NCBI RefSeq assembly: GCF_009793355.1
Contig: NZ_WTKP01000006.1
Location: forward strand, 62,001-126,000
From: Vreelandella zhuhanensis
Lineage (GTDB): Bacteria > Pseudomonadota > Gammaproteobacteria > Pseudomonadales > Halomonadaceae
Direction: 5' to 3'
Length of the DNA stretch: 64,000 nt
This document shows positions 26,133 to 36,861 of the stretch, piece after piece. The position numbers were made by a program, and so were the translations under genes. The stretch's first letter is position 1; every line of letters starts with the position of its first letter. Below the pieces are notes generated by a model, which was not told the origin of the DNA, made no database searches, and saw only the letters and a program-made list of their open reading frames with translations.

Positions 26133-28334
26133 ATGTCCGATATTCCTTCACAGACATCGAACCCCGCCGATGATGAAATCGATCTGGGGCGCCTGTTCGG
26201 CCTGTTGCTCGACCATAAATGGCTGATCATCGCCATAACGGCACTGTTCAGCATTGGGGGTATTGTCTACGCCCTGTTGGCCACGCCGATCTACAGCGCC
26301 GACGCCCTGGTGCAGGTGGAAAACAAGGCGGGCATGGCCAACCCTCTGGAAGATGTGCGCGCCATGCTCGGCGATGAGCCCAGCGCCGATGCTCAGCTGG
26401 GCATTCTGCGCTCGCGGCTGGTGCTAGGCCGCGCCGTGGATCAGGAGCGCCTCGATCTAATAGTCGCGCCGAAGCGTTTTCCGGTTATCGGTGACTTCCT
26501 GGTGCGCCGTGGCGTCGAGCGCCCCGGTTTTGCCAAAAGCGGTTTCGCCGAGAGCAGTGTCTGGGCGAATGAAGCGATCAATATCGGCGACTTCCAGGTT
26601 GATGCACCCTGGCAAGGCAAGGCGTTCACGATCGTGACCGGCGAGGCCAACCGCTACAGCTTGCGCCTGGAAGATGAAACCTTGGGCGAAGGCCGCATCG
26701 GCCAGAACGCCGCCTTTCTGAATGGCCAGGTGCAGCTGAGGGTCGCCGAGATCCAGGCCGCACCCGGCGCCGAGTTCACCCTTACCCAGCGCTCGCGGTT
26801 GGAAGCCATCAATGAGCTGCGCTCACGCTTCAGCGTCGGCCAGCAGGGCAAGGACAGCGGCCTGCTCAACCTCTCCCTGACCGGCCCTGACCCACAGCAT
26901 GCCCAGCGTGCCCTCAATGCGATCAGCGAGGTGTACCTGACCCAGAACATTCAGCGCCAGAGCGCCGAGGCCGAGCAGAGCCTGAACTTCCTGGAGGGCC
27001 AGGAACCGGAGATTCGTGAGCAATTGCGTGCCGCTGAGGACGCCCTGAATGCCTATCGCATCGAGCGGGACAGCGTGGATCTTTCGCTGGAGACCCAGTC
27101 GATCCTGGAGCGACTGGTCAACCTGGAAGCGCAGCTCAGCGAGCTGGAGTTCACCGAGTCGGAAGTCTCGCGGCGCTTCTCGCCGGGCCACCCGACCTAT
27201 TCGGCGCTGCTGGAGAACAAGCAGCAGCTGATCAACGAGCGTGAGCGGCTCAACGAGAGTATCGACAACCTGCCGGAAACCCAGCAGCAGGTGCTGCGCC
27301 GCACCCGCGACGTGGAACTTAATCAAGAAATCTATCTGCAGCTGCGCAACAAGATCCAGGAAATGAAGATCGCCAAGGCGAGTACCGTGGGCAACGTGCG
27401 CATTCTTGACGAGGCGGTGGTGCAGCCTGGCCCGGTGGAACCCAAGAAGCCATTGATCGTGGTGCTGGCCACGCTGTTGGGCGGCATGCTGGCGGTGGGG
27501 CTGGTGCTGCTGCGCGGCTTGTTCAACCGCGGGGTGGAATCACCCGAGCAGATCGAGGAAATAGGCTTGCCGGTGTATGCCACCGTGCCGCTCTCGAATG
27601 TGCAGCAGACGCTGATCAAGCGGATCAAGCGTCGTAGCGATAAACGCAGCAGCAGCATTTCCACCGGCGTGCTTGCGGATCTTGACCCAACCGATACCTC
27701 TGTCGAAGCCCTGCGCTCGCTGCGTACCAGCCTGCATTTCGCGATGATGGAGGCAGGCAACAACCGCTTGATGATTGCCGGCCCCAGCCCCAATATCGGC
27801 AAGAGTTTCATCTCGATCAACCTGGCGGCGGTATGCGCCCAGGCCGGCCAGAAGGTACTGGTGGTGGATGCCGACATGCGCAAGGGCCATGTGCATCACG
27901 CCTTTGGCGCCCAGAGTGAAGGCGGGCTTTCCGAGTTACTTTCGGGTAAAGCAACCCTTGATGAGGTGATTCGTGAAGGCAATAAACAAGGGCTGAGTTA
28001 CATCGCCCGGGGCAGCGCACCGCCCAACCCTTCAGAGCTGTTATTGAACCAGCGTTTTAGCGAGTTTCTGGAAGAAGCCAGCCAACGCTTTGACCTGGTG
28101 ATTATCGACACCCCACCAATTCTCGCGGTAACCGACGCCGCAGTGGTAGGCAAGCAGTGCGGCACCACCCTGATGGTGCTGCGCTTTCAACTGAACCCGA
28201 TCAAGGAATTGCAGATCGCCCAGCGCAGGCTGGAAACCGCAGGTGTTACCGCCAAGGGTGCGATTCTCAATGCCATGGAGCGCAAGGCCGCGACCAGTTA
28301 TGGCTATGGCTACTACAACTATGCGTATAAATAA
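26133..28334 (+). CDS. wzc: Wzc tyrosine autokinase / chain-length co-polymerase
   Basis: 733 residues. A Wzz-type domain is bounded by membrane helices at about 30-52 and 435-458, with a coiled-coil periplasmic part rich in Gln and Glu. The cytoplasmic BY-kinase domain has a Walker A (AGPSPNIGKS, near 548), a Walker A' (VLVVDADMR, near 573) and a Walker B (LVIIDTPP, near 654). The last residues form a six-tyrosine cluster (SYGYGYYNYAYK), the autophosphorylation site in this family. Wzc works with Wza to export and size capsule or exopolysaccharide. It follows wza after an 80-base gap. The matching phosphatase Wzb is not in the window. Confidence 0.95.
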   Translation: MSDIPSQTSNPADDEIDLGRLFGLLLDHKWLIIAITALFSIGGIVYALLATPIYSADALVQVENKAGMANPLEDVRAMLGDEPSADAQLGILRSRLVLGRAVDQERLDLIVAPKRFPVIGDFLVRRGVERPGFAKSGFAESSVWANEAINIGDFQVDAPWQGKAFTIVTGEANRYSLRLEDETLGEGRIGQNAAFLNGQVQLRVAEIQAAPGAEFTLTQRSRLEAINELRSRFSVGQQGKDSGLLNLSLTGPDPQHAQRALNAISEVYLTQNIQRQSAEAEQSLNFLEGQEPEIREQLRAAEDALNAYRIERDSVDLSLETQSILERLVNLEAQLSELEFTESEVSRRFSPGHPTYSALLENKQQLINERERLNESIDNLPETQQQVLRRTRDVELNQEIYLQLRNKIQEMKIAKASTVGNVRILDEAVVQPGPVEPKKPLIVVLATLLGGMLAVGLVLLRGLFNRGVESPEQIEEIGLPVYATVPLSNVQQTLIKRIKRRSDKRSSSISTGVLADLDPTDTSVEALRSLRTSLHFAMMEAGNNRLMIAGPSPNIGKSFISINLAAVCAQAGQKVLVVDADMRKGHVHHAFGAQSEGGLSELLSGKATLDEVIREGNKQGLSYIARGSAPPNPSELLLNQRFSEFLEEASQRFDLVIIDTPPILAVTDAAVVGKQCGTTLMVLRFQLNPIKELQIAQRRLETAGVTAKGAILNAMERKAATSYGYGYYNYAYK

Positions 28335-28406
28335 GTCAAAAGCCGGACATTGATAACCCATTTATCGTTAGTTGTAGGCTTCAATTTTTCTAATATTCGG
28401 AAGGCT

Positions 28407-29486
28407 ATGAAACTTCTCATTACCGGCGGCGCGGGCTTTATTGGCTCGGCCGTGATTCGCCATATCATTGCCCATACCGCCGACAGCGTGGTCAACGTCG
28501 ATAAGCTGACCTACGCCGGCAATCTGGAGTCCTTAGACGAGATCGAAGGCAGCGAGCGCTACGCCTTCGAGCAGGTGGATATCTGCGACCAGGCTGAGCT
28601 GGAACGCGTCTTCGCCGAACACCAGCCCGATGCGGTAATGCACCTGGCCGCCGAGAGCCACGTCGACCGTTCCATCGATGGCCCCGCTGAGTTCATCCAA
28701 ACCAATATCGTCGGAACCTACACGTTGTTGGAAGTAGCGCGTGCTTACTGGCAAGGGCTAGATGTGGGCCGCCGTGACACCTTTCGTTTCCATCATATTT
28801 CCACCGACGAGGTCTATGGAGACTTGCCGCACCCGGCAGACGTTTCTAACGCCCGCGAACAGCTATTTGTGGAAACCACCGCCTACGCGCCCAGCTCGCC
28901 TTACTCCGCCAGCAAGGCGAGCTCAGACCATCTAGTCCGGGCCTGGCAGCGCACCTATGGTCTGCCCACCCTGATTACCAATTGCTCCAACAACTACGGC
29001 CCCTATCACTTTCCCGAGAAGCTGATTCCGCTGGTGATTCTCAATGCCCTGGAAGGCAAGACGCTACCGGTATACGGCCAAGGTGAACAGATTCGCGATT
29101 GGCTCCATGTAGAAGATCATGCCCGCGCCTTATACAAGGTGGTGACCGAAGGCAGGGTAGGGGAGACCTACAACATCGGCGGCCACAACGAGAAGCAGAA
29201 TATCGACGTGGTACATGCGATCTGCTCCCTGCTCGATGAGATGGTTCCCTCGCACCTAGTTCCTCGCTCTTCGCTTATTACCTATGTAGCCGACCGACCC
29301 GGCCATGACCTGCGCTACGCCATCGATGCAAGCAAGATCGAGCGCGAACTCGGCTGGACACCGCAGGAAACCTTCGAGAGCGGTCTTCGCAAAACCGTGC
29401 AGTGGTACCTCTGCAATCTAGATTGGTGCCGGCGCGTACAGGACGGCAGCTACCAGCGCGAACGGCTAGGCGTCGCCACGGCGTAA
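28407..29486 (+). CDS. rmlB: dTDP-glucose 4,6-dehydratase
   Basis: 359 residues from the ATG at 28407. An in-frame TTG at 28350 would add an unlikely 19-residue leader ahead of [13 protein letters not shown]. The NAD-binding GGAGFIG, the STDEVYG loop and the catalytic [10 protein letters not shown] motif identify an extended SDR of the RmlB family. It converts dTDP-glucose to dTDP-4-keto-6-deoxyglucose. rmlC and rmlD are absent here. The neighbouring fdtA and fdtB genes instead point to a 3-amino-3,6-dideoxy sugar. Confidence 0.95.
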   Translation: MKLLITGGAGFIGSAVIRHIIAHTADSVVNVDKLTYAGNLESLDEIEGSERYAFEQVDICDQAELERVFAEHQPDAVMHLAAESHVDRSIDGPAEFIQTNIVGTYTLLEVARAYWQGLDVGRRDTFRFHHISTDEVYGDLPHPADVSNAREQLFVETTAYAPSSPYSASKASSDHLVRAWQRTYGLPTLITNCSNNYGPYHFPEKLIPLVILNALEGKTLPVYGQGEQIRDWLHVEDHARALYKVVTEGRVGETYNIGGHNEKQNIDVVHAICSLLDEMVPSHLVPRSSLITYVADRPGHDLRYAIDASKIERELGWTPQETFESGLRKTVQWYLCNLDWCRRVQDGSYQRERLGVATA

Positions 29487-29502
29487 AGCAAGACACCCCC
29501 TT

Positions 29503-29550
29503 GTAGGAGCACAGCTTGCTGCGCGATCCATCGCGCAGCGATGGCCGATC
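29503..29550 (+). repeat. REP-like element between rmlB and rmlA
   Basis: The sequence starts with GTAGGAGCACAGCTTGCTG, containing the palindrome CAGCTTGCTG. A second perfect inverted repeat follows (GCGCGAT-CC-ATCGCGC, 29521-29536). The GTAG head makes it another member of the REP-like families seen elsewhere in the window, with a different core. Confidence 0.7.
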
Positions 29551-29574
29551 GCTGATCCCAGAAAGGAAGCACAT

Positions 29575-30453
29575 ATGGCACGTAAAGGCATCATCCTCGC
29601 CGGTGGCTCCGGTACTCGTCTGTATCCCATTACCATGGGCGTCTCCAAGCAGCTACTGCCGATCTACGACAAGCCGATGATCTACTACCCGCTCTCGGTA
29701 CTGATGCTAGCCGGTATTCGCGAAATCCTGATCATCAGCACCCCCGAAGACCTGCCCAGCTTCCAGCGTCTGCTGGGCGACGGCAGCCAGTTCGGTGTGT
29801 CGCTGAGCTATACCGAGCAGCCGAGCCCGGATGGCCTAGCTCAGGCGTTTATCATCGGGGAAGACTTTATCGGTGATGACAGTGTTTGCCTGGTGTTGGG
29901 CGATAATATCTTCTATGGCCAAGGCTTCACACCCAAGCTGCAACAAGCCGCTGCCCTCTCCTCGGGCGCCACCGTCTTTGGTTATCAGGTCAAGGATCCG
30001 GAACGCTTTGGTGTGGTCGAGTTTGATCAATATCAACGCGCTATCTCGATTGAAGAAAAGCCAGCCAAACCTAAGTCTCACTATGCAGTAACTGGGCTGT
30101 ATTTTTACGATAATGACGTGATCGAGATCGCCAAGGCAGTAAAGCCCTCGCACCGAGGGGAGCTAGAGATCACCAGTATCAATCAGGCCTACCTGGAACG
30201 CGGCGATCTTAACGTTGAGCGGTTGGGCCGCGGTTTCGCTTGGTTGGATACTGGCACTCATGAGAGCTTGTTAGAGGCAGCGCACTTTGTCGAAACCATC
30301 GAAAAGCGACAAGGCTACAAGATCGCCTGTCTGGAAGAGGTGGCCTTCAACAAGGGGTGGCTCAGTGCTGACGACCTGAAACGCCTGGGCAACCCGCTCA
30401 AGAAGAACGGCTATGGGCAATACCTGCTGGCCATTGCCGGGGAGGAGGTATGA
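29575..30453 (+). CDS. rmlA: Glucose-1-phosphate thymidylyltransferase
   Basis: 292 residues, the normal length. The N-terminal nucleotide-binding motif [11 protein letters not shown], the [17 protein letters not shown] segment, [11 protein letters not shown] and the VVEFD ... EEKP motifs identify RmlA. It makes dTDP-glucose from glucose-1-phosphate and dTTP, the substrate of RmlB. An AAAGGAAG ribosome-binding site lies just upstream. Its stop overlaps the fdtA start (ATGA). Confidence 0.96.
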   Translation: MARKGIILAGGSGTRLYPITMGVSKQLLPIYDKPMIYYPLSVLMLAGIREILIISTPEDLPSFQRLLGDGSQFGVSLSYTEQPSPDGLAQAFIIGEDFIGDDSVCLVLGDNIFYGQGFTPKLQQAAALSSGATVFGYQVKDPERFGVVEFDQYQRAISIEEKPAKPKSHYAVTGLYFYDNDVIEIAKAVKPSHRGELEITSINQAYLERGDLNVERLGRGFAWLDTGTHESLLEAAHFVETIEKRQGYKIACLEEVAFNKGWLSADDLKRLGNPLKKNGYGQYLLAIAGEEV

Positions 30454-30851
30454 GCCTGTTTCACTGGATCGATTTTCCACCCTTGGGAGATGAGCGAGGC
30501 TCTCTGGTCGCGCTGGAAGCCAACAAGACTATCCCGTTCGAGATCAAGCGGGTCTATTATATCTTCGGCACCAAGGAGGGCGTATCACGCGGCTTCCATG
30601 CGCACAGCGACTTGAAACAGGTGGCTGTATGCGTGACCGGCAGTTGTCGCATGGTGTTGAATAACGGTAAGCAAAAAGAGGCAGTCTGGCTGGATTCACC
30701 AACAAAAGGTCTGCTGATAGAAGAAATGGTCTGGCGGGAAATGCATGAATTTAGCTTGGATTGCGTGCTGTTGGTGATGGCCAGTGAGTACTACGATGAG
30801 TCAGATTACATTCGTAGCTATGATGAGTTCATTCAGAAGGTTGGCGAATGA
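30450..30851 (+). CDS. fdtA: dTDP-4-keto-6-deoxyglucose 3,4-ketoisomerase (FdtA/QdtA family)
   Basis: 133 residues, a small cupin of the WxcM/FdtA type. [12 protein letters not shown] at the N-terminus and [11 protein letters not shown] with two His residues are the family's active-site features. These enzymes move the keto group of dTDP-4-keto-6-deoxyglucose from C4 to C3, giving the galacto (FdtA) or gluco (QdtA) product. Sequence alone does not tell which. It is coupled to rmlA and to the acyltransferase gene by 4-base overlaps. Confidence 0.88.
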   Translation: MSLFHWIDFPPLGDERGSLVALEANKTIPFEIKRVYYIFGTKEGVSRGFHAHSDLKQVAVCVTGSCRMVLNNGKQKEAVWLDSPTKGLLIEEMVWREMHEFSLDCVLLVMASEYYDESDYIRSYDEFIQKVGE

Positions 30852-31309
30852 ATTCGGTGCATGAATTGGCCGATGTGGCGGAATGTACCATCGGAGAAGG
30901 GACGCGCATCTGGCAATACGTAGTGATACTTGCAGGAGCAAGAATTGGACGTGACTGCAATATCTGTGCTCATACCTTGATTGAAGGTGATGTCCAGCTA
31001 GGGAACCGCGTCACAGTCAAATCCGGTGTGTTTCTCTGGGATGGTACCCGTATCGAGTCAGAGGTCTTTATCGGACCAAATGCCACCTTTACTAACGACC
31101 CCTGTCCACGCTCGAAAGCCTATCCTGAAGTGTTTTCAGGTATCACCGTGCGGCACCATGCCAGTATCGGGGCGAACGCTACATTGTTGCCAGGCATCAC
31201 CATCGGGGAATATGGGATGGTAGGTGCCGGTGCTGTTGTCACTCAGGATGTGCCGGCAAGAGCCGTGGTGGTGGGTAATCCAGCAAGAATTATCAGGTAT
31301 ATCGATTAA
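30848..31309 (+). CDS. Left-handed beta-helix N-acetyltransferase, FdtC/QdtC-like
   Basis: 153 residues with hexapeptide repeats throughout ([20 protein letters not shown], then [15 protein letters not shown]) and the C-terminal VVVGNPARI typical of sugar acyltransferases. Lying between fdtA and fdtB, it most likely acetylates the C3 amino group of the dTDP-3-amino-3,6-dideoxyhexose made by its neighbours. It overlaps both (ATGA; TAATG). Confidence 0.85.
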   Translation: MNSVHELADVAECTIGEGTRIWQYVVILAGARIGRDCNICAHTLIEGDVQLGNRVTVKSGVFLWDGTRIESEVFIGPNATFTNDPCPRSKAYPEVFSGITVRHHASIGANATLLPGITIGEYGMVGAGAVVTQDVPARAVVVGNPARIIRYID

Positions 31310-32436
31310 TGGTTCCTTTCCTCGATCTGAAGGCTATCAACGGCCAGTACCGCGATGAGCTCGTGGCTGCAGCTATCCGTGTTATAGATTCTGGCTGGTA
31401 TATCCAAGGCGAAGAAGTCCAAGCGTTCGAGCAGGAGTTTGCCGCCTACTGTGGAAGTACGCATTGTATTGGCGTGGCCAACGGCCTGGATGCCCTAACC
31501 CTGACTCTCAGAGCATGGAAAGAGCAGGGCAGGCTAAAAGAGGGTGACGAGGTGATTGTGCCGGCCAACACCTACATCGCCAGCGTGCTGGCCATTACCG
31601 AAAATCGCCTGACCCCGGTGCTGGTGGAACCCGATGAGGCTACCTATAACCTGTGCCCAAAAAAGGCCGAAGAAGCTATAACATCCCGAACACGAGCGAT
31701 TCTCCCGGTGCACCTATATGGCCAGCTAGCGGATATGCCAGCGATCATGGATATTGCCGAACGCCATAAGCTATTGGTGTTGGAAGATGCCGCGCAGGCC
31801 CACGGTGCAAGCCTATACGGCCGCAAAGCCGGTAGCTGGGGCCATGCCGCGGGATTCAGCTTTTACCCCGGCAAGAATCTCGGCGCCTTGGGTGATGCCG
31901 GTGCAGTAACGACAAACGATGATGAATTAGCGCAAACCCTTCGAGCCATAGGCAATTATGGCAGCCACAAAAAATACGAGAATTTGTATCAAGGCGTCAA
32001 TAGCCGCCTGGATGAGATGCAGGCTGCCATGCTGCGGGTAAAACTCAAACATCTTGATGCTGAGACACAACGGCGCAAGGAGATTGCACTTGCTTACGCC
32101 TGCGGAATTTCAAATTCAGTATTGACTCAGCCAATACCCGCTAACAGTACGGTTGAATCACTGGAAAACCATGTATTCCATCTCAATGTAATCCGCACAA
32201 CAGCGCGTGAAGCATTGCAGTCATATCTGACTGATGCAGGTGTTCAAACGCTGATCCACTATCCGATCCCGCCGCATCAACAAAAGGCTTATGCCGAGTG
32301 GGATATCCAAGCCTACCCACTGACAGAAGCCATTCACCAACAAGTGCTTAGCTTGCCCATTAGCCCCGTGATGACTGACGATCAGGTACAGGCCGTTATT
32401 GATGCCTGCAATCGCTTGAGATGCGCTGAAGCATGA
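31309..32436 (+). CDS. fdtB: PLP-dependent dTDP-3-keto-sugar 3-aminotransferase (FdtB/QdtB)
   Basis: 375 residues of the DegT/DnrJ/EryC1 sugar aminotransferase family. Landmarks are [15 protein letters not shown], the [11 protein letters not shown] loop, [11 protein letters not shown] with the PLP-contacting Asp, and [17 protein letters not shown] with the Schiff-base Lys. It puts an amino group on C3 of the FdtA product. With RmlA, RmlB, FdtA and the acyltransferase it completes dTDP-Fuc3NAc or dTDP-Qui3NAc. Confidence 0.92.
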   Translation: MVPFLDLKAINGQYRDELVAAAIRVIDSGWYIQGEEVQAFEQEFAAYCGSTHCIGVANGLDALTLTLRAWKEQGRLKEGDEVIVPANTYIASVLAITENRLTPVLVEPDEATYNLCPKKAEEAITSRTRAILPVHLYGQLADMPAIMDIAERHKLLVLEDAAQAHGASLYGRKAGSWGHAAGFSFYPGKNLGALGDAGAVTTNDDELAQTLRAIGNYGSHKKYENLYQGVNSRLDEMQAAMLRVKLKHLDAETQRRKEIALAYACGISNSVLTQPIPANSTVESLENHVFHLNVIRTTAREALQSYLTDAGVQTLIHYPIPPHQQKAYAEWDIQAYPLTEAIHQQVLSLPISPVMTDDQVQAVIDACNRLRCAEA

Positions 32437-33722
32437 CACTTATTAAAACCAGCCTGCTGAATGGAGTTGCTGTTGCCATCAAAATGCTGACATTGCTGGG
32501 CCTGAACAAAATACTAGCCATCTATGTTGGCCCAGCAGGGTATGCCGCGCTGGGGCAGTTCCAGAATGCCGTGCAAATGATCACAACACTGGCCAGCGGT
32601 GCGATCAATACTGGCGTTACCAAGTACACTGCCGAGTATTACGAAGACGAAGCCAAGCAGCATGCGGTCTGGCGTACAGCAGGTACTATCTCCTTGGTCG
32701 GCTCCGTTGTGGTCGCGGTCAGTGTCATAGCCTTCAACAAACCTTTAGCGGGTTGGTTTCTCAAGGATGAAAGCCTTGGTAGCGTTTTCATCTGGTTTGC
32801 TGCAACACTGGTGTTGTTTGTATTCAACACCTTGTTGCTGGCCATCCTCAACGGGAAAAAAGAGATACAGCGCTATGTAACCGCTAACATCGCAGGTAGT
32901 TTGTTTGCCCTGGCGGTCACCACTGCCATGGCAATTCAGTTAGGCCTCTACGGTGCGCTACTTGCGCTGGCAATTTACCAATCGCTCACCTTCTTTGTCA
33001 CCCTGACGCTCACATACAAAGCACGCTGGTTCAAACTGCGCTATCTGCTCGGCGGTATCGATAAGCAGGCAGCTAAAAATCTTGCGAAGTTCACAGCAAT
33101 GGCACTGACCAGTGCAGCCTGTGTGCCGCTAAGTCACATCTTGATACGTAATCACTTGGGTGAAACATTGGGCTGGGATGCCGCAGGCTACTGGGAAGCC
33201 ATGTGGCGACTCAGCGCAGCTTATCTGATGCTGGTGACAACAACACTAAGTTTGTATTACTTGCCAAAACTGTCTGAATTGCAAAATTCTTCTGATATTA
33301 AAAAAGAGATAATGCAAGGCTACAAAATTATACTGCCAGTAGCGGCAGCTTGCAGTTTGGTTATCTACCTGTTGCGTGACTTTATAATTCGCGTACTGTT
33401 TTCAGCTGAATTCTCCCAGATGGAAGTATTATTTGGTTGGCAGATGGTAGGCGATACATTGAAGATTGGTAGTTGGATTCTGGCTTACCTAATGTTAGGG
33501 AAAGCCATGATAAAACTGTTTATCTTATCAGAAATAAGCTTCGCAGCATCTTTCTATGCGCTGACTTATTATTTCACAGGATTTTTCGGGCTGGAAGGCG
33601 TTGCTGTTGCACATGCCGTCAATTACTTTTTTTATTGGGCTGTTATGGCAGTCTTTATTGGTTATACGCTGAGAGTAGGGGCTGATGAATGTTGCACTGC
33701 TAATCATGCAGACCAAAGTTAA
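32433..33722 (+). CDS. wzx: O-unit flippase Wzx
   Basis: 429 residues, about 12 membrane helices, overlapping fdtB by ATGA. The N-terminus ([20 protein letters not shown], then [20 protein letters not shown]) is typical of the Wzx/O-antigen translocase branch of the MOP superfamily. It would flip lipid-linked O-units to the periplasm. The gene becomes steadily richer in A+T towards its 3' end, marking entry into the acquired block. Confidence 0.9.
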   Translation: MTLIKTSLLNGVAVAIKMLTLLGLNKILAIYVGPAGYAALGQFQNAVQMITTLASGAINTGVTKYTAEYYEDEAKQHAVWRTAGTISLVGSVVVAVSVIAFNKPLAGWFLKDESLGSVFIWFAATLVLFVFNTLLLAILNGKKEIQRYVTANIAGSLFALAVTTAMAIQLGLYGALLALAIYQSLTFFVTLTLTYKARWFKLRYLLGGIDKQAAKNLAKFTAMALTSAACVPLSHILIRNHLGETLGWDAAGYWEAMWRLSAAYLMLVTTTLSLYYLPKLSELQNSSDIKKEIMQGYKIILPVAAACSLVIYLLRDFIIRVLFSAEFSQMEVLFGWQMVGDTLKIGSWILAYLMLGKAMIKLFILSEISFAASFYALTYYFTGFFGLEGVAVAHAVNYFFYWAVMAVFIGYTLRVGADECCTANHADQS

Positions 33723-33871
33723 TTTTAATTTTCATAAATAAGTAAGATAGTGTTACGTATACAGAAAATTTGCTAACAAAAGCATATGGAATAAGCCGAT
33801 AAAAAACTAGCTAAATATCAGGCCGTGAAAGATATATATCAAATAGGTTATAAAAAACTTAGGTACGAGCA

Positions 33872-34768
33872 GTGAATAGACAACAACCGTTGGTGAGCAT
33901 AGCAATAATTACATATAACCAAAAGGAGTTCTTGAGAGAGTGCATAGAGTCCTGCCTAGCACAAGACTACCCTAATATTGAAATCGTAGTAGCGGATGAT
34001 GGCTCAACAGATGGTACGCATGAAATGCTTAATGGATATGTAGAAAAGTATCCAGGAAAGTTTGTGCTGCGATTATCAGAAGAGAATCAAGGCATAACAA
34101 AAAACTCTAACACTGCACATTTTGCTTGCTCTGGCAAATTTTTTGCTTGGATTGGTGGCGATGATCTAATGTTGCCAAGTAAGATCGCAAAGCAAGTTGA
34201 TTATATGGAAAACAATCCTGATTGTACCATTTGCTACCATGACTTAGATGTGTTTGATAATGAAACAGGGAATTCGCTCTATAAGTTCTCGAATAAAAAT
34301 AAACCTAGAGAGGGTAGGGTTGCAGTAGCTGTAAAATATGGTGTTTTCAATGGTGCATGTTCCACTATGGTTAGGGCAAATAAAGCACCCGTAAAAGGCT
34401 ATAATGAGCTATTGCCTGTCGCATCTGATTGGTGTTATTGGGTTGACTCACTGTCAAGCGGTGGTGAGATTAGGTATATACCCGAAATATTGGCACGCTA
34501 TAGACGTCATCAAAAAAACGTTACTGTACTCAAAAAAGATATTGGGCAGAATTCACTAGATCATCTTAATACATGCAATCACATAATTGCGAATTACCCA
34601 GAATATGCGAGAGAGGCATTGTATTGCTATGCAATTAACATAAGGTCTTTGAGGAAAAAGCTCCCTTATCTGAGTACTTTGATTTATGTAATTAAATCTA
34701 CAGGCGATATAAAATCTATTGTTGCTGGTTTCGTTTATATTTTTACTTTTAGTAGGATTAAGATCTGA
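33872..34768 (+). CDS. Family 2 glycosyltransferase
   Basis: 298 residues from a GTG start. The GT-A fold markers are plain: PLVSIAIITYNQKEFL, VVADDGSTDGT, and the metal-binding AWIGGDDLM in place of a DxD. A loop with YRRHQKNVT follows. It adds one sugar of the O-unit; donor and linkage cannot be read from sequence. Codon use and base composition are strongly AT-biased compared with the genes before 30000, a sign of transfer. A 150-base AT-rich gap precedes it. Confidence 0.88.
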   Translation: MNRQQPLVSIAIITYNQKEFLRECIESCLAQDYPNIEIVVADDGSTDGTHEMLNGYVEKYPGKFVLRLSEENQGITKNSNTAHFACSGKFFAWIGGDDLMLPSKIAKQVDYMENNPDCTICYHDLDVFDNETGNSLYKFSNKNKPREGRVAVAVKYGVFNGACSTMVRANKAPVKGYNELLPVASDWCYWVDSLSSGGEIRYIPEILARYRRHQKNVTVLKKDIGQNSLDHLNTCNHIIANYPEYAREALYCYAINIRSLRKKLPYLSTLIYVIKSTGDIKSIVAGFVYIFTFSRIKI

Positions 34769-34841
34769 TGAAAAGATGAGTTTTTATACGTCTTGGCCGT
34801 GCATTATATGAAGATTTTAGTAAGTTATTGCGCTCAGTTTC

Positions 34842-34870
34842 TTCAATCAAGCTTCCATAGTCTGTATAAT
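34842..34870 (+). promoter_or_regulatory. Possible promoter for asnB
   Basis: A perfect -10 hexamer TATAAT (34865-34870) stands 17 bases after a weak -35 (TTCAAT, 34842-34847), about 100 bases before the asparagine-synthetase-like gene. The 200-base gap around it is very AT-rich, so chance matches are likely. Confidence 0.3.
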
Positions 34871-34968
34871 ACTTCTCATTTTAGCACTTTTTGAAAAGAG
34901 ACTAAAGCATTATAGGCTAATTTAACAAAATGTATTTTAACTCTACAAGAAGTGAAAAGGCTAATTAG

Positions 34969-36861
34969 ATGTGTGGTTTATCTGGGTTTTATTATTTAAC
35001 CAACAAGAAGCTTTGTTCATCTGATTCAAACTTTGTGCTTGAACAGATGGCATCTACGCTAAACCAGCGTGGGCCTGATGATATCGGCATATGGTGTGAT
35101 GAAAATGAAAGAATCGGTCTAGCCCATACCCGCCTCTCAATTGTCGATCTAACTCCGGCTGGGCACCAGCCCATGGCATCAGCCTGTGATCGTTTCGTTA
35201 TTGCTTTCAACGGTGAGATTTACAACCACATTGACTTACGTGCACAGCTTGAGGCTCAAAACACTGCACCGCTATGGCGTGGTCACTCGGACACTGAAAC
35301 TCTGCTTTCTTGTTTTAGTGCATGGGGCGTTGAGCAAACCCTACAATCAACAGTTGGCATGTTCGCATTAGCTTTGTGGGACAAACAAGAGCAGAAGCTG
35401 ACATTGGCACGTGATCGCTTGGGTGAAAAACCGCTCTACTGGGGTTGGTGTGGCGATACATTGTTATTTGGTTCCGAGCTTAAAGCACTTAAAGTACATC
35501 CTGGTTTTAATGCGAACGTGGATCGCGGAGCTTTGGCCCTATTACTGCGCCACAACTATATCCCCGCGCCACATTCTATCTATCAAGGCATCGAAAAGCT
35601 GCCTGCCGGTCAGTATGTGCAGATCAAAAATGGCAAGCTGCGTACTGATGTACAACCTAAGGCGTATTGGCAATTGAATCAGGCTGTGGAGTCTGGCCTT
35701 TCTAATCCGTTTAACGTCTCCGATCTTGAAGCCACTAACCTGTTGGAACAAACGATTAGCCAGGCAGTATCAGATCAAATGCTGGCAGATGTTCCTGTAG
35801 GGGCGTTTCTCAGTGGTGGTGTCGATAGCAGCACTATTGTGGCTTTGATGCAGCAGCATTCTAAACAGCCTGTTCGCACTTTTGCGATTGGCTTTGATGA
35901 GCCAGGTTATAATGAGGCTGAATACGCAAAGGAAGTCGCACAGCATTTAGGCACGGATCATACTGAACTCTATGTCAGTGCTCAGGATGTATTGGACTTG
36001 GTACCTCGCTTACCCGAGATATACTGTGAACCTTTTGCTGATAGTTCTCAATTACCTACCTTTTTGGTCAGCCGCATGGCAAAGGAGCACGTCGCCGTTG
36101 CACTCAGTGGTGATGGTGGTGATGAGCTCTTCGGTGGCTACAACCCTCATCAGTTTGCACCGCGTATATGGGATCATTTAAAGCGCTTGCCATTACCGCT
36201 GAGGCAACTGGCTGTTCGCCTGCTATCAGGGCTGCCTTTACCCGATAAGCTGGCTAAGCTTTTGAGCGTTTTTCCGGCCAAGGATCGAGAACACTTTTAT
36301 CAAGTACTGATGAGCCACTGGAATAGGCCAGAGCAGTTGGTAATCGGTGCGCGGGAACTGCCTACACTGCTGAATAGCCGTGATCAATGGCCGCAAACTG
36401 ATAGTTTTGAACATTGGATGATGGCCATGGATGCCGGCCAGTACATGGCGGACGACATCCTTGTGAAGGTAGACCGGGCGGCTATGGCAAATAGCCTTGA
36501 GACACGTGTCCCCTTGCTTGATCATCGCGTTGTTGAATTGGCTTGGCAATTACCCTTGCAGATGAAGATTCGTGATGGTGTGGGTAAATGGATTCTGCGT
36601 GAAGTGCTGTACCGCCATGTCCCTCGTGAGCTGATCGAACGTCCTAAAAAAGGCTTTTCAGTGCCGCTGGGGCAGTGGTTGCGCGGGCCATTAAGGGACT
36701 GGGCTGAGAACTTGCTTGACTCCCATCGCTTGGAGGAAGAAGGCTACTTCCATCCGGCTCCAATAGGTGCTTTGTGGCAAGCTCATTTATCAGGCAAACG
36801 TGATCATGCACGTAAGTTGTGGAGTATTTTGATGTTTCAGGCTTGGATAGAAAAACAGTGA
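34969..36861 (+). CDS. asnB: AsnB-type glutamine amidotransferase of the O-unit cluster
   Basis: 630 residues. The mature N-terminus MCGLSGF provides the catalytic Cys2 of class II glutaminases, with RGPDDIG and AFNGEIYNH in the same domain. The synthetase half has the PP-loop SGGVDSS and SGDGGDELFGGY. In O-antigen clusters such paralogues usually amidate a uronic acid rather than make asparagine. The UDP-GalNAcA genes at 39566 and 40676 would supply the substrate, giving GalNAcA amide; that is inference. The stop overlaps the next start (GTGA). Confidence 0.9.
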   Translation: MCGLSGFYYLTNKKLCSSDSNFVLEQMASTLNQRGPDDIGIWCDENERIGLAHTRLSIVDLTPAGHQPMASACDRFVIAFNGEIYNHIDLRAQLEAQNTAPLWRGHSDTETLLSCFSAWGVEQTLQSTVGMFALALWDKQEQKLTLARDRLGEKPLYWGWCGDTLLFGSELKALKVHPGFNANVDRGALALLLRHNYIPAPHSIYQGIEKLPAGQYVQIKNGKLRTDVQPKAYWQLNQAVESGLSNPFNVSDLEATNLLEQTISQAVSDQMLADVPVGAFLSGGVDSSTIVALMQQHSKQPVRTFAIGFDEPGYNEAEYAKEVAQHLGTDHTELYVSAQDVLDLVPRLPEIYCEPFADSSQLPTFLVSRMAKEHVAVALSGDGGDELFGGYNPHQFAPRIWDHLKRLPLPLRQLAVRLLSGLPLPDKLAKLLSVFPAKDREHFYQVLMSHWNRPEQLVIGARELPTLLNSRDQWPQTDSFEHWMMAMDAGQYMADDILVKVDRAAMANSLETRVPLLDHRVVELAWQLPLQMKIRDGVGKWILREVLYRHVPRELIERPKKGFSVPLGQWLRGPLRDWAENLLDSHRLEEEGYFHPAPIGALWQAHLSGKRDHARKLWSILMFQAWIEKQ